Part shown: positions 46,010 through 54,854 of the stretch, piece after piece | Position numbering within the stretch: the first letter of the stretch is position 1 | How the letters are laid out: each line of letters starts with the position of its first letter | Assembly (NCBI RefSeq): GCF_000090795.2 | Contig: NW_003546247.1 | Location: 37,358 to 92,211 of the forward strand | Direction: 5' to 3' | DNA: 54,854 nucleotides | Source of the DNA: Amphimedon queenslandica | Taxonomy: Eukaryota; Porifera; Demospongiae; Haplosclerida; Niphatidae | Notes under the pieces: generated by a model | What the model saw: the letters and a program-made list of their open reading frames with translations, nothing else | Told to the model about the DNA's origin: nothing | Databases searched by the model: none | Position numbers and translations under genes: made by a program

Positions 46010-47814
46010 CTTTATTATAATAATAGATGTAGACATAATAATAAAATAATCAAAATGTCAATAAAAAATGCACCAGCGTTAAGCCAAGATTAAAATACAT
46101 TAGCAATGCACAGTGTTTGACAAGACAAAAATGCTCCAATGCTTTAGTTTCTATTAATATTCCAAGAAGAAAAATACACATTATTATCATAATGCATGAT
46201 TTAAGAAATAAATAATACCTAAGTGGCCATTAACGTGGACATATTGATTACGTACATGAACATGCACGGTGTTGTCATTCATAATCTACAAAAAAATAAA
46301 GACAAATATCTTTTAATTTGCTTACTAATTCCATACTGAATTAAGATTTTTTATGAGACTTGCATTGAGCAAATTCATATAAATATAGAACACATGAATA
46401 CTTTCCAATGTGCAAACAATTGTTGTTTGTTAATGAGAACATGCATGCACATAATATTATTATAATAAACTAATAATCATCAACGAAAGATACGCTGGCA
46501 AACAATAACTTATAGTGAGAGTACTTACTGTGGCCATGCTTATAATGACATACCCATCAAACGAATATAGATGTAACCTTGAATCATACCCTATAACAAA
46601 ATACATAAGATACTTTGGAATCTCACAATATTTAATCTTACTACATATTCCATTCCTTAGACTACAGTAATGTGAAACCTATGCAGGCACCTCCTGCAGT
46701 GTGATAAAAGTACTCATCAAGGACCTACAACAACACATTAAGTTCCATTTAATATTGCAATAAATTTAGTTACAACAATCGAAATCCAGAACTGCCTTTA
46801 ATTATTATTGCACATTACAATATCAAGCAATGAAAATATTGCTGAATCATCAAATCCTTTCCAGCTGTCATTACCTGTAAAGCATAGTAACATAAACACA
46901 TCAAATGCAAGCAATGTAAACATGTGGGCTAATAATAACAATAGTACAAACAGTAATGGTGAACAAACTTTATTACCAATCACATTGAACTTTTGTATTC
47001 CTTGTAACTCCATTATAGTACATATGTACTTACAACAATATTTTTTTGTTAATGTAAACATGCACATATTTACAACAATCATCAACAAAAGATGCGCAAC
47101 ATCAGCTGGCAAGCATTTAATATGCGCACAGCATTGATGGCAGCATCATTCAAATGCGCAACATCAGCCGGCAGGCATTAACTTAATAATGCGCACAGCA
47201 TTGATGGCAGCATTATGCGCAACATCAGCTGCCAAGCATTTACATATATGTAATGCGCACAGCATTGATGGCAGCATTGACATGTATGATGATCATTAAT
47301 ATATGTACCAAATCACTGTTTGAATGATACTACATGTATAATGAGAACTTTTATTGTTACTCTAAATTTTTCTTGTCCTTCAAAATTTGTCAGCAGCGCC
47401 CTTGATCCATAAGCACCTGATATTTGTTATAAACATGTAGTACAAGCCACAAACAAGATCGGGAATTGATAATGACAGCTTCCTCCCTTCCTAACCCTCT
47501 GTCCTACATAAATGATAGTCACACAAAATTGAATCAATGCTAAACTCTAATGAACAGTAAACCTCTTTCACACCCTCTCCCTGTCCATTATAGCAACAAG
47601 TACTCAATATTCACTGTATACATTGATTAATCTCACATCCTGAATGCAGTTTGATCACTTTATACTGAGCAATAATGGGTGGATATGCACCACTGGTTTT
47701 CACACACACTCACATTGCACATGCAGTGAAATAAAAGTCACATTAAACAACCAATGTTTTAAAGATGATGGACCTCCCATTCACCATACCCCCTTTCCAT
47801 CAACAATCGATGCT
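46010..47814 (-). other. Helitron B 3' non-coding region
   Basis: Reads 3' of the OTU stop on the reverse strand. It matches copy A (22954-25790) but lacks copy A's MITE and 340-bp insertions, giving natural empty sites. It contains the 65-bp repeats at 47092-47280. Open frames at 46798-47137 and 47644-47961 are not conserved with copy A and are not called. Confidence 0.65.
47092..47280 (-). repeat. Subterminal tandem repeats, about 65 bp x3 (Helitron B)
   Basis: GCGCACAGCATTGATGGCAG starts at about 47124, 47191 and 47255 (spacing 67 and 64). Between the units comes ATGCGCAACATCAGCTGGCA with AGCATT. Counterpart of 23700-23893. Confidence 0.85.
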
Positions 47815-49491
47815 TTAAGAAATATTAATAGACTTAACTGCTTGGAAATGATTAGTACCAACATGCTTCAAATACAAAGCAGGTGTAGTAGTATCACAAG
47901 GAATGCCATACAACTCCTGGGTTCCATATCTAGCCCAGCCTACAAAAGTAGGAGTGAGTGAATATGAATATATGGTTATACCTAATAATGCTGTTAGTGT
48001 AATAATCTCTGTGTCAGTGGCCCACACATAATTTCTATACATTTTTGACTTATTTATGTAATCATATATGCTTGAATATCTGGTTGCACTTAATGTACTA
48101 TTAAACAATTCTTCTTCAAAGTTTGGCATATTACTAACAATTGCTCTACGTAATTCATAATGCTGAGAAATGGACCCAGTAATGAGATATGAAAGGGCAT
48201 AAAATAAACAGTTCCCATCACCAGGGACATCAAGAGTACTATTAGGAACTCTTTCATCTGACAGTGGTGTTGTTGGACTACCAGGTAAGATTCTAGCAGC
48301 TGCTACAAACTTAAGGTTCAATATCTCACACCACCTTCTTTGAACTTCTTCATTAGCAGGGTAATAAACATAATCCCTTTGTCTCCTCCTTACATTATCT
48401 GGGTTGGGAGGCTCTTCATAAGTAAAGATGACATCATCATCTTTTTTTGGATTATTTGTCTTTAATTTAATGCTTGAGAGTTTTATAGATACAATGAGAC
48501 TACTACTACAATCGTCACTTTTTACAACACACTTTGTTTTATCATCTTTCGGTTTACATTTAATGTTTGAGAGTTTTATAGATACAATGAGACTACTACA
48601 ACTATCATAATCTTTGACATTAAATTTGGTTTTTAGGTCTTTCAAATTAATTGAAACAATTAATTTATCATCTTTTTTTGAGCGAGGCAATACCAAAGCA
48701 CTATTGTCAGTACTACTGTCTACATCAACTTTTCTTTTTTGGGGGCAAGGCTTATTTAAAGCATTATTGTCACAAATTTTACTCTTTTTGGGGCAATTAG
48801 ACTTTTGTAAATCAGTACTCTTACGTTTATTGCAACTAACGGTACTGTTACTAGTACTTTGTACATGACTTACAGACACCTTGGCATTCTTAGTACAAGG
48901 TTCACCATCATCAATTATACCAGTCACTTGAATCTTTCTCTTCTTTCCTTTACTTTTCTTGATTTGAGGTAAGTCATTCCGAAATTTACTTCTGAGGCGG
49001 TTAATTTCATTAATGCACGGATTACTAACTTTAACAGAGAGAGGATCAAGTGATAATAAATGTAATCCATTTAATGTACGTACACGAGACAATGCAACAT
49101 ATGCCATACCATCCCCAAAAACATCAGTAGATAAATCAATAATGGCTGCATCTAGTGAGAGGCCCTGACATTTATGAATAGTAATAGCATAAGAAAGTAT
49201 AAGGGGAAACTGTTTCCTTTGTATATACAAATTCTTAGATAGCATAAATCTAGATGTAACCCTTTCTATGTCACAAGGTACATCAATATGATCAAATTTG
49301 ATTGATATACGTGTAGCATAAATACCCATTACTGTACCAATGGCCCCATTAACTAATCCTACTGTCACATCAATATTACGTCTTAGCATTACTCTACAGC
49401 CTACTGCTAAAGACAATACAGTTTCTAAACCAGCTGTTTTGCTTGGATGATCTTTTAGTCTCTCTAATTTTTTTTCTTGTTTTTTGTCAAA
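47815..49491 (-). pseudogene. Helitron B: helicase C-terminus, linker and OTU protease
   Basis: Open for 533 codons from 49416 and in frame back to 49491. Helicase end: [61 protein letters not shown] Lys/Ser/Cys-rich linker follows, with three [16 protein letters not shown] repeats (48476-48670). The OTU domain has [20 protein letters not shown] (about 48180-48240) with catalytic Asp and Cys, and [11 protein letters not shown] near the end with the catalytic His. OTU enzymes cleave ubiquitin or ubiquitin-like chains; the role in transposition is unknown. By itself this piece has no disabling change. Confidence 0.92.
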
Positions 49492-50460
49492 TTATGCTGT
49501 GCTGCCACTTTCATCAACAACATCAACACATGCTAATTCTATTTTCTCAGTTTCTAGACTTTCTAACATTAATTCATTGATTTTTTGGCAGGCGTCTACC
49601 TTAGAAAATAGGCAAATTGGAGGATTTGTTCCTTCACTTTCCAATTCCTTATATTTTTCATGTATTGAAACCTTAAATACGCGACTCTTAAGCGTATCAA
49701 TAGTTTCATCAGTCAGACAGCCATGCCTAACAGAATCAAGCATCTTAAAGAAAGTTTCATCTCCTTTTTGTCGCTCATTGATTGTTAGTTCATCATATTC
49801 TACTGTTTCTTTCCATATGTTAACTGCATTTGCTGCTCCAAGTCTAGTTTTTACTAGTTTGTTGCTAATTTTTTTAAATACTGGTCTACCATTAACTGGT
49901 GGCAATTGTAAAAGGTCACCTACAAATAAAATATTTTTGGATCCAAACCATTCATCAGTTCCAAATATATCTTCTAAGCGCATGTGTAAGTATGCTAGAT
50001 TTAGATTGGATACCATAGATACCTCGTCTACTATTATAATTTTTAAATTTTTAAGTGTCATTTTTATTCTTTTCTGAGCTTCTTTACTCAAAGTCCAATA
50101 TCCAGCTGTCTTTCCCTCATGCTCTATTGGTAGCTGAAATAACCTATGTATTGTTAGTCCACCTACATTAAATGCGGCTATACCTGTTGGTGCTACTATA
50201 GCACACATGATTTCACCACTTTTTGGATGCCATATGTCATCCACTAGGCATTTTATTGCCTCTATCAAAAACGATTTACCAGTTCCACCTACACCACTAA
50301 TAAACATCCTTAGCGGTTTGGTATTATCTAATCTAAGTAGTCTTGAAGACTCATTCTCTAATAAATCTTCACGTTCTTTTTGACTTATAAGATGACTCTT
50401 AATTTTATCAAAAATTCTTTTTTGATCTCGATTAAGCATTGCCTCTCTTTGCTCTAATGT
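49492..50460 (-). pseudogene. Helitron B: PIF1-type helicase, first part
   Basis: Superfamily 1 DNA helicase. DQKRIFDKIKSHLISQK is followed by Walker A in FISGVGGTGKSFLIEAIK (about 50255-50310). Then APTGIAAFNVGGLTIHRLFQ (about 50130-50190), Walker B IIIVDEVSMVSNLNLAYLHM (about 49985-50040), and ILFVGDLLQLPPVNGRPVFK (about 49885-49940). All key residues are present. It ends with TAA at 49492-49494, where copy A has AAA. Confidence 0.93.
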
Positions 50461-50469
50461 TTAATTAGG

Positions 50470-51383
50470 TACATTAAATGCATGTCAGCAATATCAGCTA
50501 CTGCTTCCATTATTTCACCCAGTAATTGAGGCTCATCATCTTCCTTGTTATCAGGAAGTTCTTCTTCAGTGAAACCGGTTTTATTTCTTGCATCGACTAT
50601 TTTCTTCCAATTACGTTCAGCTTCTAATAATTTCTGTAGTTTGTTGAAATGATTTTCAATGCCACGTATAGATGCTTCTCTGTGACGCCTAAAAGCTTCT
50701 TCCATTGTTTCTCCTTCCATTACAAGTGTGCTCTCGTCTCTAAAAGGCACAAATAAAAATATTAGCGAGTAATAAAAATCGTCTCTTTCCGTTTCTTGCA
50801 TAGGATTAAATTTCCTATGGTTTGGAAGGACTGGCTTTGATCGAAGTTTGTATTCTTTTTCTCCATTTTCTCCTATTGTATCAAATTTGTAATTAGCAAC
50901 AAATTCATAAAGAGATACATCTTCCATGTTATTCGGTCTTGTTGGATAAAAGTCTTCAATTATGCTAGGATTAAAGATGTCTTTCGAAGATCGATCCATT
51001 TTAGTTAAATATGAATAGTTTTTGATTTTTCTGCTCCTCTTATGAGGCAAGTACACATTAACATACTGTACAGTTACTGATTTCATGTATAAACTTTCAC
51101 CAAGAAGAAGATCGCTAGCTTCATATAGTCCTACTTCTTTAGCTCGAAGTAATTTTTGGCCGATTTTCCAAAGCCTGCTGTATATGTTGTCACAGCTGCT
51201 GACTTCATCCCATAAGTCCTGTGCATGACTCTTTTCTGCTTTAGTGACATATCCAGTTACATACTCTGTTAAGGAAAGTCTCCTCTCAGCTATGTATTGC
51301 AAGTCCATATTTGCACGCCACAATTTCAGCAGTAAAGGATTATAGTCGTTGACTCGAACTTCTTTTTCATTTCGTTTGAGATA
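50470..51383 (-). pseudogene. Helitron B: Rep C-terminal part with the two catalytic tyrosines
   Basis: Continues in the same frame after the stop. LLLKLWRANMDLQYIAERRL precedes the paired-tyrosine motif, SLTEYVTGYVTKAEKSHAQD (about 51225-51285). Then come VTVQYVNVYLPHKRSRKIKN, the DVSLYEFVANYKF segment, and the acidic end DNKEDDEPQLLGEIMEAVAD. One base is missing near 50470-50480 relative to copy A, and a TAA at 50461-50463 stands where copy A has TTA. Confidence 0.9.
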
Positions 51384-52176
51384 TTATATTTTATTGCATG
51401 ATTTCAAGCTATTTTCAACATCATTGATGCAAATACTATCTCTTACTGGTCTAGGAAAATCAAATCGGCATCTAGATACATAGGTCTTGCCAACTTTAAT
51501 ATTTCGCTTCCAGTATTTGCTGCACTTGTGCATTTGGTATTTTGTAACCAAAAAATTTAAATCAGGTGACGTATTACTATCTGGTATATGACAGGTAATT
51601 CTATCTTGTATGAAAGAACAGACTTCTTCTGGACAATCAATACCGACAACAGGAGCATTTTTAATCCATAGGAGGATGTGATAATGAGGTGCTCCACGCA
51701 TTTGATATTCTTTTTTAACATAATATTGTTCTACTTTGCCTAGAACACCTCTCTGGAGAATGACTATGTTAAAGAAATCCTTAAATTTGTATGAAAATTG
51801 TCGCGATACTGAAACAGGGTCCTCAGTACATAATCTAGAAATACTATATGATTGTGGTGCATTATTCACTTTTCTTAAATATTGCGCTATATCAGCTGAA
51901 TCATATTCAGCACAACTTAATGTTAGGAAAAGTGTTGGTGAGCCATACTCAGCAATCATTGCTTTGACTTCACCTTTCACACGGAACCAATATTGATTTG
52001 TGCCCCGTATTGGACCCAACATGGTACTTAAATTGCCCTCAAATTCTTCATCTAACACATTTATTTTTTCTAATATTTCAGCAACAGTTTGACCAACGTT
52101 GCCCCTTGATGTTTTTAATAAATTATATATGCCAGTTTTTAAGGCCTTGTTAATTTTTAATCCATAATAGTGCAGA
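51384..52176 (-). pseudogene. Helitron B: Rep (HUH) domain
   Basis: Rolling-circle nuclease core. TGIYNLLKTSRGNVGQTVAE begins near 52135. LFLTLSCAEYDSADIAQYLR follows at about 51900-51960, and RGAPHYHILLWIKNAPVVGI, with the metal-binding His-X-His, at about 51645-51705. Next are LVTKYQMHKCSKYWKRNIKV (about 51490-51550) and VSRCRFDFPRPV. The domain is complete but ends at TAA (51384-51386), where copy A has TAT, a single-base nonsense change. Confidence 0.9.
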
Positions 52177-52973
52177 GATTTCTATAAAATCGGGAATCTT
52201 TGTTTATAAGTCTAGCTTTTATGTATTCACTAAATGATAAAGTCTGTGCTGGATAGCTTTGTCTGGGATAATGCTCTCCATATTGTCCAGTAGGAAATAA
52301 AGTAGGAATGCATAACAAATCAAGATGCTCTTGCCTATTGTCTATAGGCGCTTCTTTTACATTCATTAGTTTATATTGACTGATATCAGAACCTGTTTCA
52401 ATTTTACTATCAAGATTTCTAATCGTATATGCCGAAAGGCCTTCTAAATCTTGATCGTTTGCTTTTCCAAGCATTTTACAAGTAGTATTGCTAACTACTT
52501 GTATAACATTTTTAGATGATTCGTCAATTGAATCATCATCTACGTTTCTATAAAGCCAATTTATTTCTTTTAATTTTCTTAGTGCTGCTTTTATTTTATT
52601 CACATCAACTAAACTACGCCAGACATTATTTGATTTAGTAGGCTGTCCATTAATAATAATATAAAGTTCTGGATTTGGCAAATGATTAGAATCTATACCG
52701 ATCTCATCTAAAGTTTCCATTGTTTTTTCTAATGGAAGAGGTAAATAAAACATTGCACCTTTAAGGGCCTTCAAAGAATTATAGGTAGGCACTTTTAAGG
52801 TGTGTGTACCTAGCCTAACAATTGTCTGAAAACACTTGGCCCTCTGTATTAACTGGCAACTTAAAGGATCCAAATTTTCCAATTCTTTGGGTAGTGGCTC
52901 ACACTTTAACCCATTGAGTACACAACGTGCTGGAACTTCATTTTTCCTAATAAAGGTTTACAATGATTACAAA
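52157..52973 (-). pseudogene. Helitron B: region between N-terminus and Rep
   Basis: Begins CNHCKPLLGKNEVPARCVLN, then PLSCQLIQRAKCFQTIVRLG, INGQPTKSNNVWRSLVDVNK and DLLCIPTLFPTGQYGEHYPR, all typical of the segment before Rep. Near 52176/52177 ten bases present in copy A (ATTCATATTG) are missing, so the frame runs to a false stop at 52157. Confidence 0.88.
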
Positions 52974-53211
52974 TGTGACCATAATTGACAAAAGGTACCT
53001 TATGGCGGATTTTAAAATTAATCAATATAGAGGAAAATATCAACCTGTGAGTGCTTTGTTGAACAACCATTGTTTCTAAAAGTTACATAGTAACTTTTTA
53101 CATCCTTTAGAGTAATTTGATGATAAATAAAGCTCAGGAAGTTGGATTTTTTTGCTATAAAGACAAATTTTACTACCCGCCATAAGGTACCTTTTGTCAA
53201 TTATGGTCACA
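52974..53211 (-). mobile_element. MITE-239 family, copy 5, inside the Helitron gene
   Basis: 238 bp with the family's inverted termini, flanked by AA on both sides (52972-52973 and 53212-53213). Removing the element and one AA leaves an uninterrupted Helitron reading frame with the expected CNHC motif. This shows exactly where it entered and that the duplication is 2 bp. The insert plus duplication is 240 bp, so the frame downstream is unchanged; the stop inside the MITE terminus is what breaks the gene. Confidence 0.95.
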
Positions 53212-53587
53212 AATATACATAACTTTATTTAATGCCGTAGGATCATTTTCTCTAATGTAATCTAATAGGATATTCCAAACATCGCTATCTAAATTTTTAG
53301 CTTCAGTGACAGACTTTTTTCTTAAAAGCCTCTCACAGCTGCAACAAGCATTAATAGCCTGATCAGACAAAGCTTTCTTAAACTCGTCAATAGCATCTGA
53401 ATACTGAAAGTAAAGTACAGTATCTAAGTTTGGTATTCTAAATGGGTCATCTTCTTCGCCATCATTTATAGCATAATACACATTGTCATATTCAGTCTCA
53501 TCGGCTTCATTAATTTTTAAATCTATCAATTGTGCTATATCACCATCAGCAAGGGAAGAATCAATAATATGATATCTATTGTTAAAT
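53212..53587 (-). pseudogene. Helitron B: N-terminal region, part 2, up to the MITE
   Basis: In the restored frame this continues NNRYHIIDSSLADGDIAQLI, then INEADETEYDNVYYAINDGE and a cysteine cluster, ACCSCERLLRKKSV. It ends KVMYI at the MITE boundary; the four residues CDHN and the stop that follow come from the MITE terminus. The next cysteine pair of this likely zinc finger (CNHC) lies on the other side of the MITE. Confidence 0.85.
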
Positions 53588-54796
53588 GGGCATTTCTAGC
53601 AACATAAAAGTGTTTCAAAAGGCGTCTCAACAAAGGATAATGAACAGATGCATTGCGTAAAATACGCAGCATGCTTTTACATTCAGTATCATTACTACTA
53701 CACACAATAGGATGGCCTATCCTTTCACAAACCATTTCTGAATATTTTATATATTTTTCAACGCCATTTTCATCCTTTTTTAAAATTACCATTACATTTG
53801 GATTATCACAGAAATCATGTTCATGCACTTGATCTATTTCTTCAAAATGCAGGGATCTTGTCATATAATGGTTATTTGGACAATTATCACATGCATCTAA
53901 ATGCTTCCTCAATTCTTTAATGGGTTCATCAAAATAACGTCTAACTTCAATAATAGAACTAACGTCACTTTCTAATAAAGGCTTGCACCTGCTTGTACAG
54001 TGCCATTTGAGGGTAGGCTTTCTCTTATTAGTATACATTCTATTATTATCAACATTATCATCTTCAGAGTCACTATCATCATTACATTCTTCTACTCTAT
54101 CAATACATGATACATCAATAATCCCTGCTACATAACAGGTGCCATTTGTATCAACAGGGATTGCAATTGCACTATCTAATTGGCTATCACAAATATCATT
54201 AGGATACAAATATGCTGATTCATAAAAATAAGGCTCACTATTCTTTGTGTGACATTGCTCACCAAAATCACTAAAGCTATTCAACTTCAATTTCCTAATG
54301 CTATTTGATGCACGTATCAATACGCCTACTTTGTGGGATCTGTTTTTTAATACTGATTCTAACAATATACTTGATGCAGCATTACATTTACTGTCATATG
54401 ATATGTCCTCAAAATCTACACCTTTCATACTTGATGTCAATAAATCATCAACTATTTTGGGGCTGTAATATAATGCTTCAATAATTTTCGTAAAATAATA
54501 TTCTTTTGCTTCACTATTTGGTGCAGGTAATGAGTAATTAGACCGTAATCTATACAATATGTGACCATAATTACGTTCGTAATAATCTTTATTTAGACGC
54601 TTCTTATTTTCTTTATTAAGTGCTATCTTTAATTTATCCATTTCGTTATCAGAAAATTTATATCTCAAAAACTTATCCTTTGTTGTACTTAAGTACAACA
54701 AAGGATAAGTATTGTGTCTCTATTTTCATAATACCGTTTCAAAGATTTTTGTCTTTGTGGGTCTGGATTTTGTTGATAATGTTTTTTAGACAACAT
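53535..54796 (-). pseudogene. Helitron B: N-terminal region, part 1
   Basis: Starts MLSKKHYQQNPDPQRQKSLK (54796), a typical Helitron N-terminus, then NRDT. A 20-bp inverted duplication then shifts the frame; from 54701 the frame resumes as STTKDKFLRYKFSDNEMDKL. Downstream are Cys/His-rich stretches (KWHCTSRCKPLLESD; HLDACDNCPNNHYMTRSLHF) and an acidic patch (DDSDSEDDNVDNN). At 53588-53590 a run of three G (CCC in the coding sense) has probably lost one base, moving the frame. The role of this region in the family is not settled; zinc binding is likely from the cysteine pairs. Confidence 0.85.
54671..54710. repeat. 40-bp perfect palindrome
   Basis: ACTTATCCTTTGTTGTACTT is followed directly by its exact reverse complement, with no spacer. 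It lies inside the Helitron B N-terminal coding sequence. Removing one 20-bp arm restores the reading frame from NRDTI into STTKDKFLRYKF, so it is a 20-bp inverted duplication, not a functional terminus. Confidence 0.95.
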
Positions 54797-54854
54797 ATTT
54801 TTATTTAGGGGATTTTGGGAATAATTTTTTTGTGAATACTCTAATGATTTTATA

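Larger units (their letters stand above)
45422..54854 (-). mobile_element. Helitron copy B (OTU-bearing), lightly damaged
   Basis: One reverse-strand coding sequence from ATG at 54796 to the stop at 47815, about 2,250 codons without the MITE: Cys-rich N-terminus, Rep, PIF1 helicase, linker, OTU. A 3' non-coding region and an antisense proline-rich gene follow. The 5' terminus lies at or beyond the window edge, and I did not find a definite 3' end (no GC hairpin plus CTRR). An OTU domain in a Rep/helicase protein is known in animal Helitron2/Helentron-type elements. Confidence 0.85.

Noticed and set aside
48428..50077. Forward-strand open frames of 60-197 codons in Helitron B
   Set aside because: Complement shadows of the helicase/OTU coding sequence.
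54556..54576. TATGTGACCATAATTA resembles the MITE-239 terminus
   Set aside because: It is Helitron coding sequence (in YERNYGHILYRL), with no second end or MITE interior nearby; probably chance.

Overview
The window is AT-rich eukaryotic DNA built almost entirely from repeats and transposable elements. I found no intact single-copy host gene and no tRNA or rRNA. Short introns (42 and 76 bp in one gene family) with GTAAGT/GTAAGA donors, an OTU-bearing Helitron, a TTF-zinc-finger hAT transposase, a Myb/SANT-like gene, a RecQ-like relic and many small inverted-repeat elements fit a marine invertebrate. A sponge is my best guess, from overall style only; I cannot name the species.

Layout. 1-15530 is tandem repeat: two blocks of a 25-bp C-rich minisatellite (about 139-1300 and 5755-7765) alternate with an A-rich satellite of roughly 105-120 bp. 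From about 9.5 kb the satellite acquires a second module, giving a period near 325 bp, and near 13.5 kb it flips orientation. 15.5-17.4 kb is mostly unassigned. 17374-26241 is an old, 5'-truncated Helitron (copy A, + strand) carrying nested insertions. 26.6-28.2 kb holds two inverted-repeat elements, 29.55-31.2 kb a decayed hAT transposase (- strand), and 33.2-35.1 kb a decayed Myb/SANT-like gene split by a small element. 38.0-38.64 kb is a RecQ-like relic (-), and 38.7-42.05 kb a multi-exon transposase-like gene (+) with two stops. 44.1-54.85 kb is a younger Helitron (copy B, - strand).

Helitron B encodes one long protein: N-terminal Cys-rich region, HUH/Y2 replication initiator, PIF1-type helicase, Lys-rich linker and OTU protease. 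It is broken by only a few lesions: a 20-bp inverted duplication, two 1-nt deletions, a 10-nt deletion, three stop codons and one 238-bp MITE. Copy A retains the same order.

The most interesting observation is that both Helitrons are followed by the same arrangement. First come subterminal repeats of about 65 bp. Then, on the opposite strand, comes a two-exon gene for a proline-rich protein with a shared C-terminal motif, a phase-0 intron and an RG-rich second exon. Beyond it lies an element with inverted arms of about 170 bp. This looks like an undescribed accessory gene carried with the Helitron family. A 239-bp MITE family (five copies) provides three readable empty sites showing a 2-bp target duplication (TA or AA).
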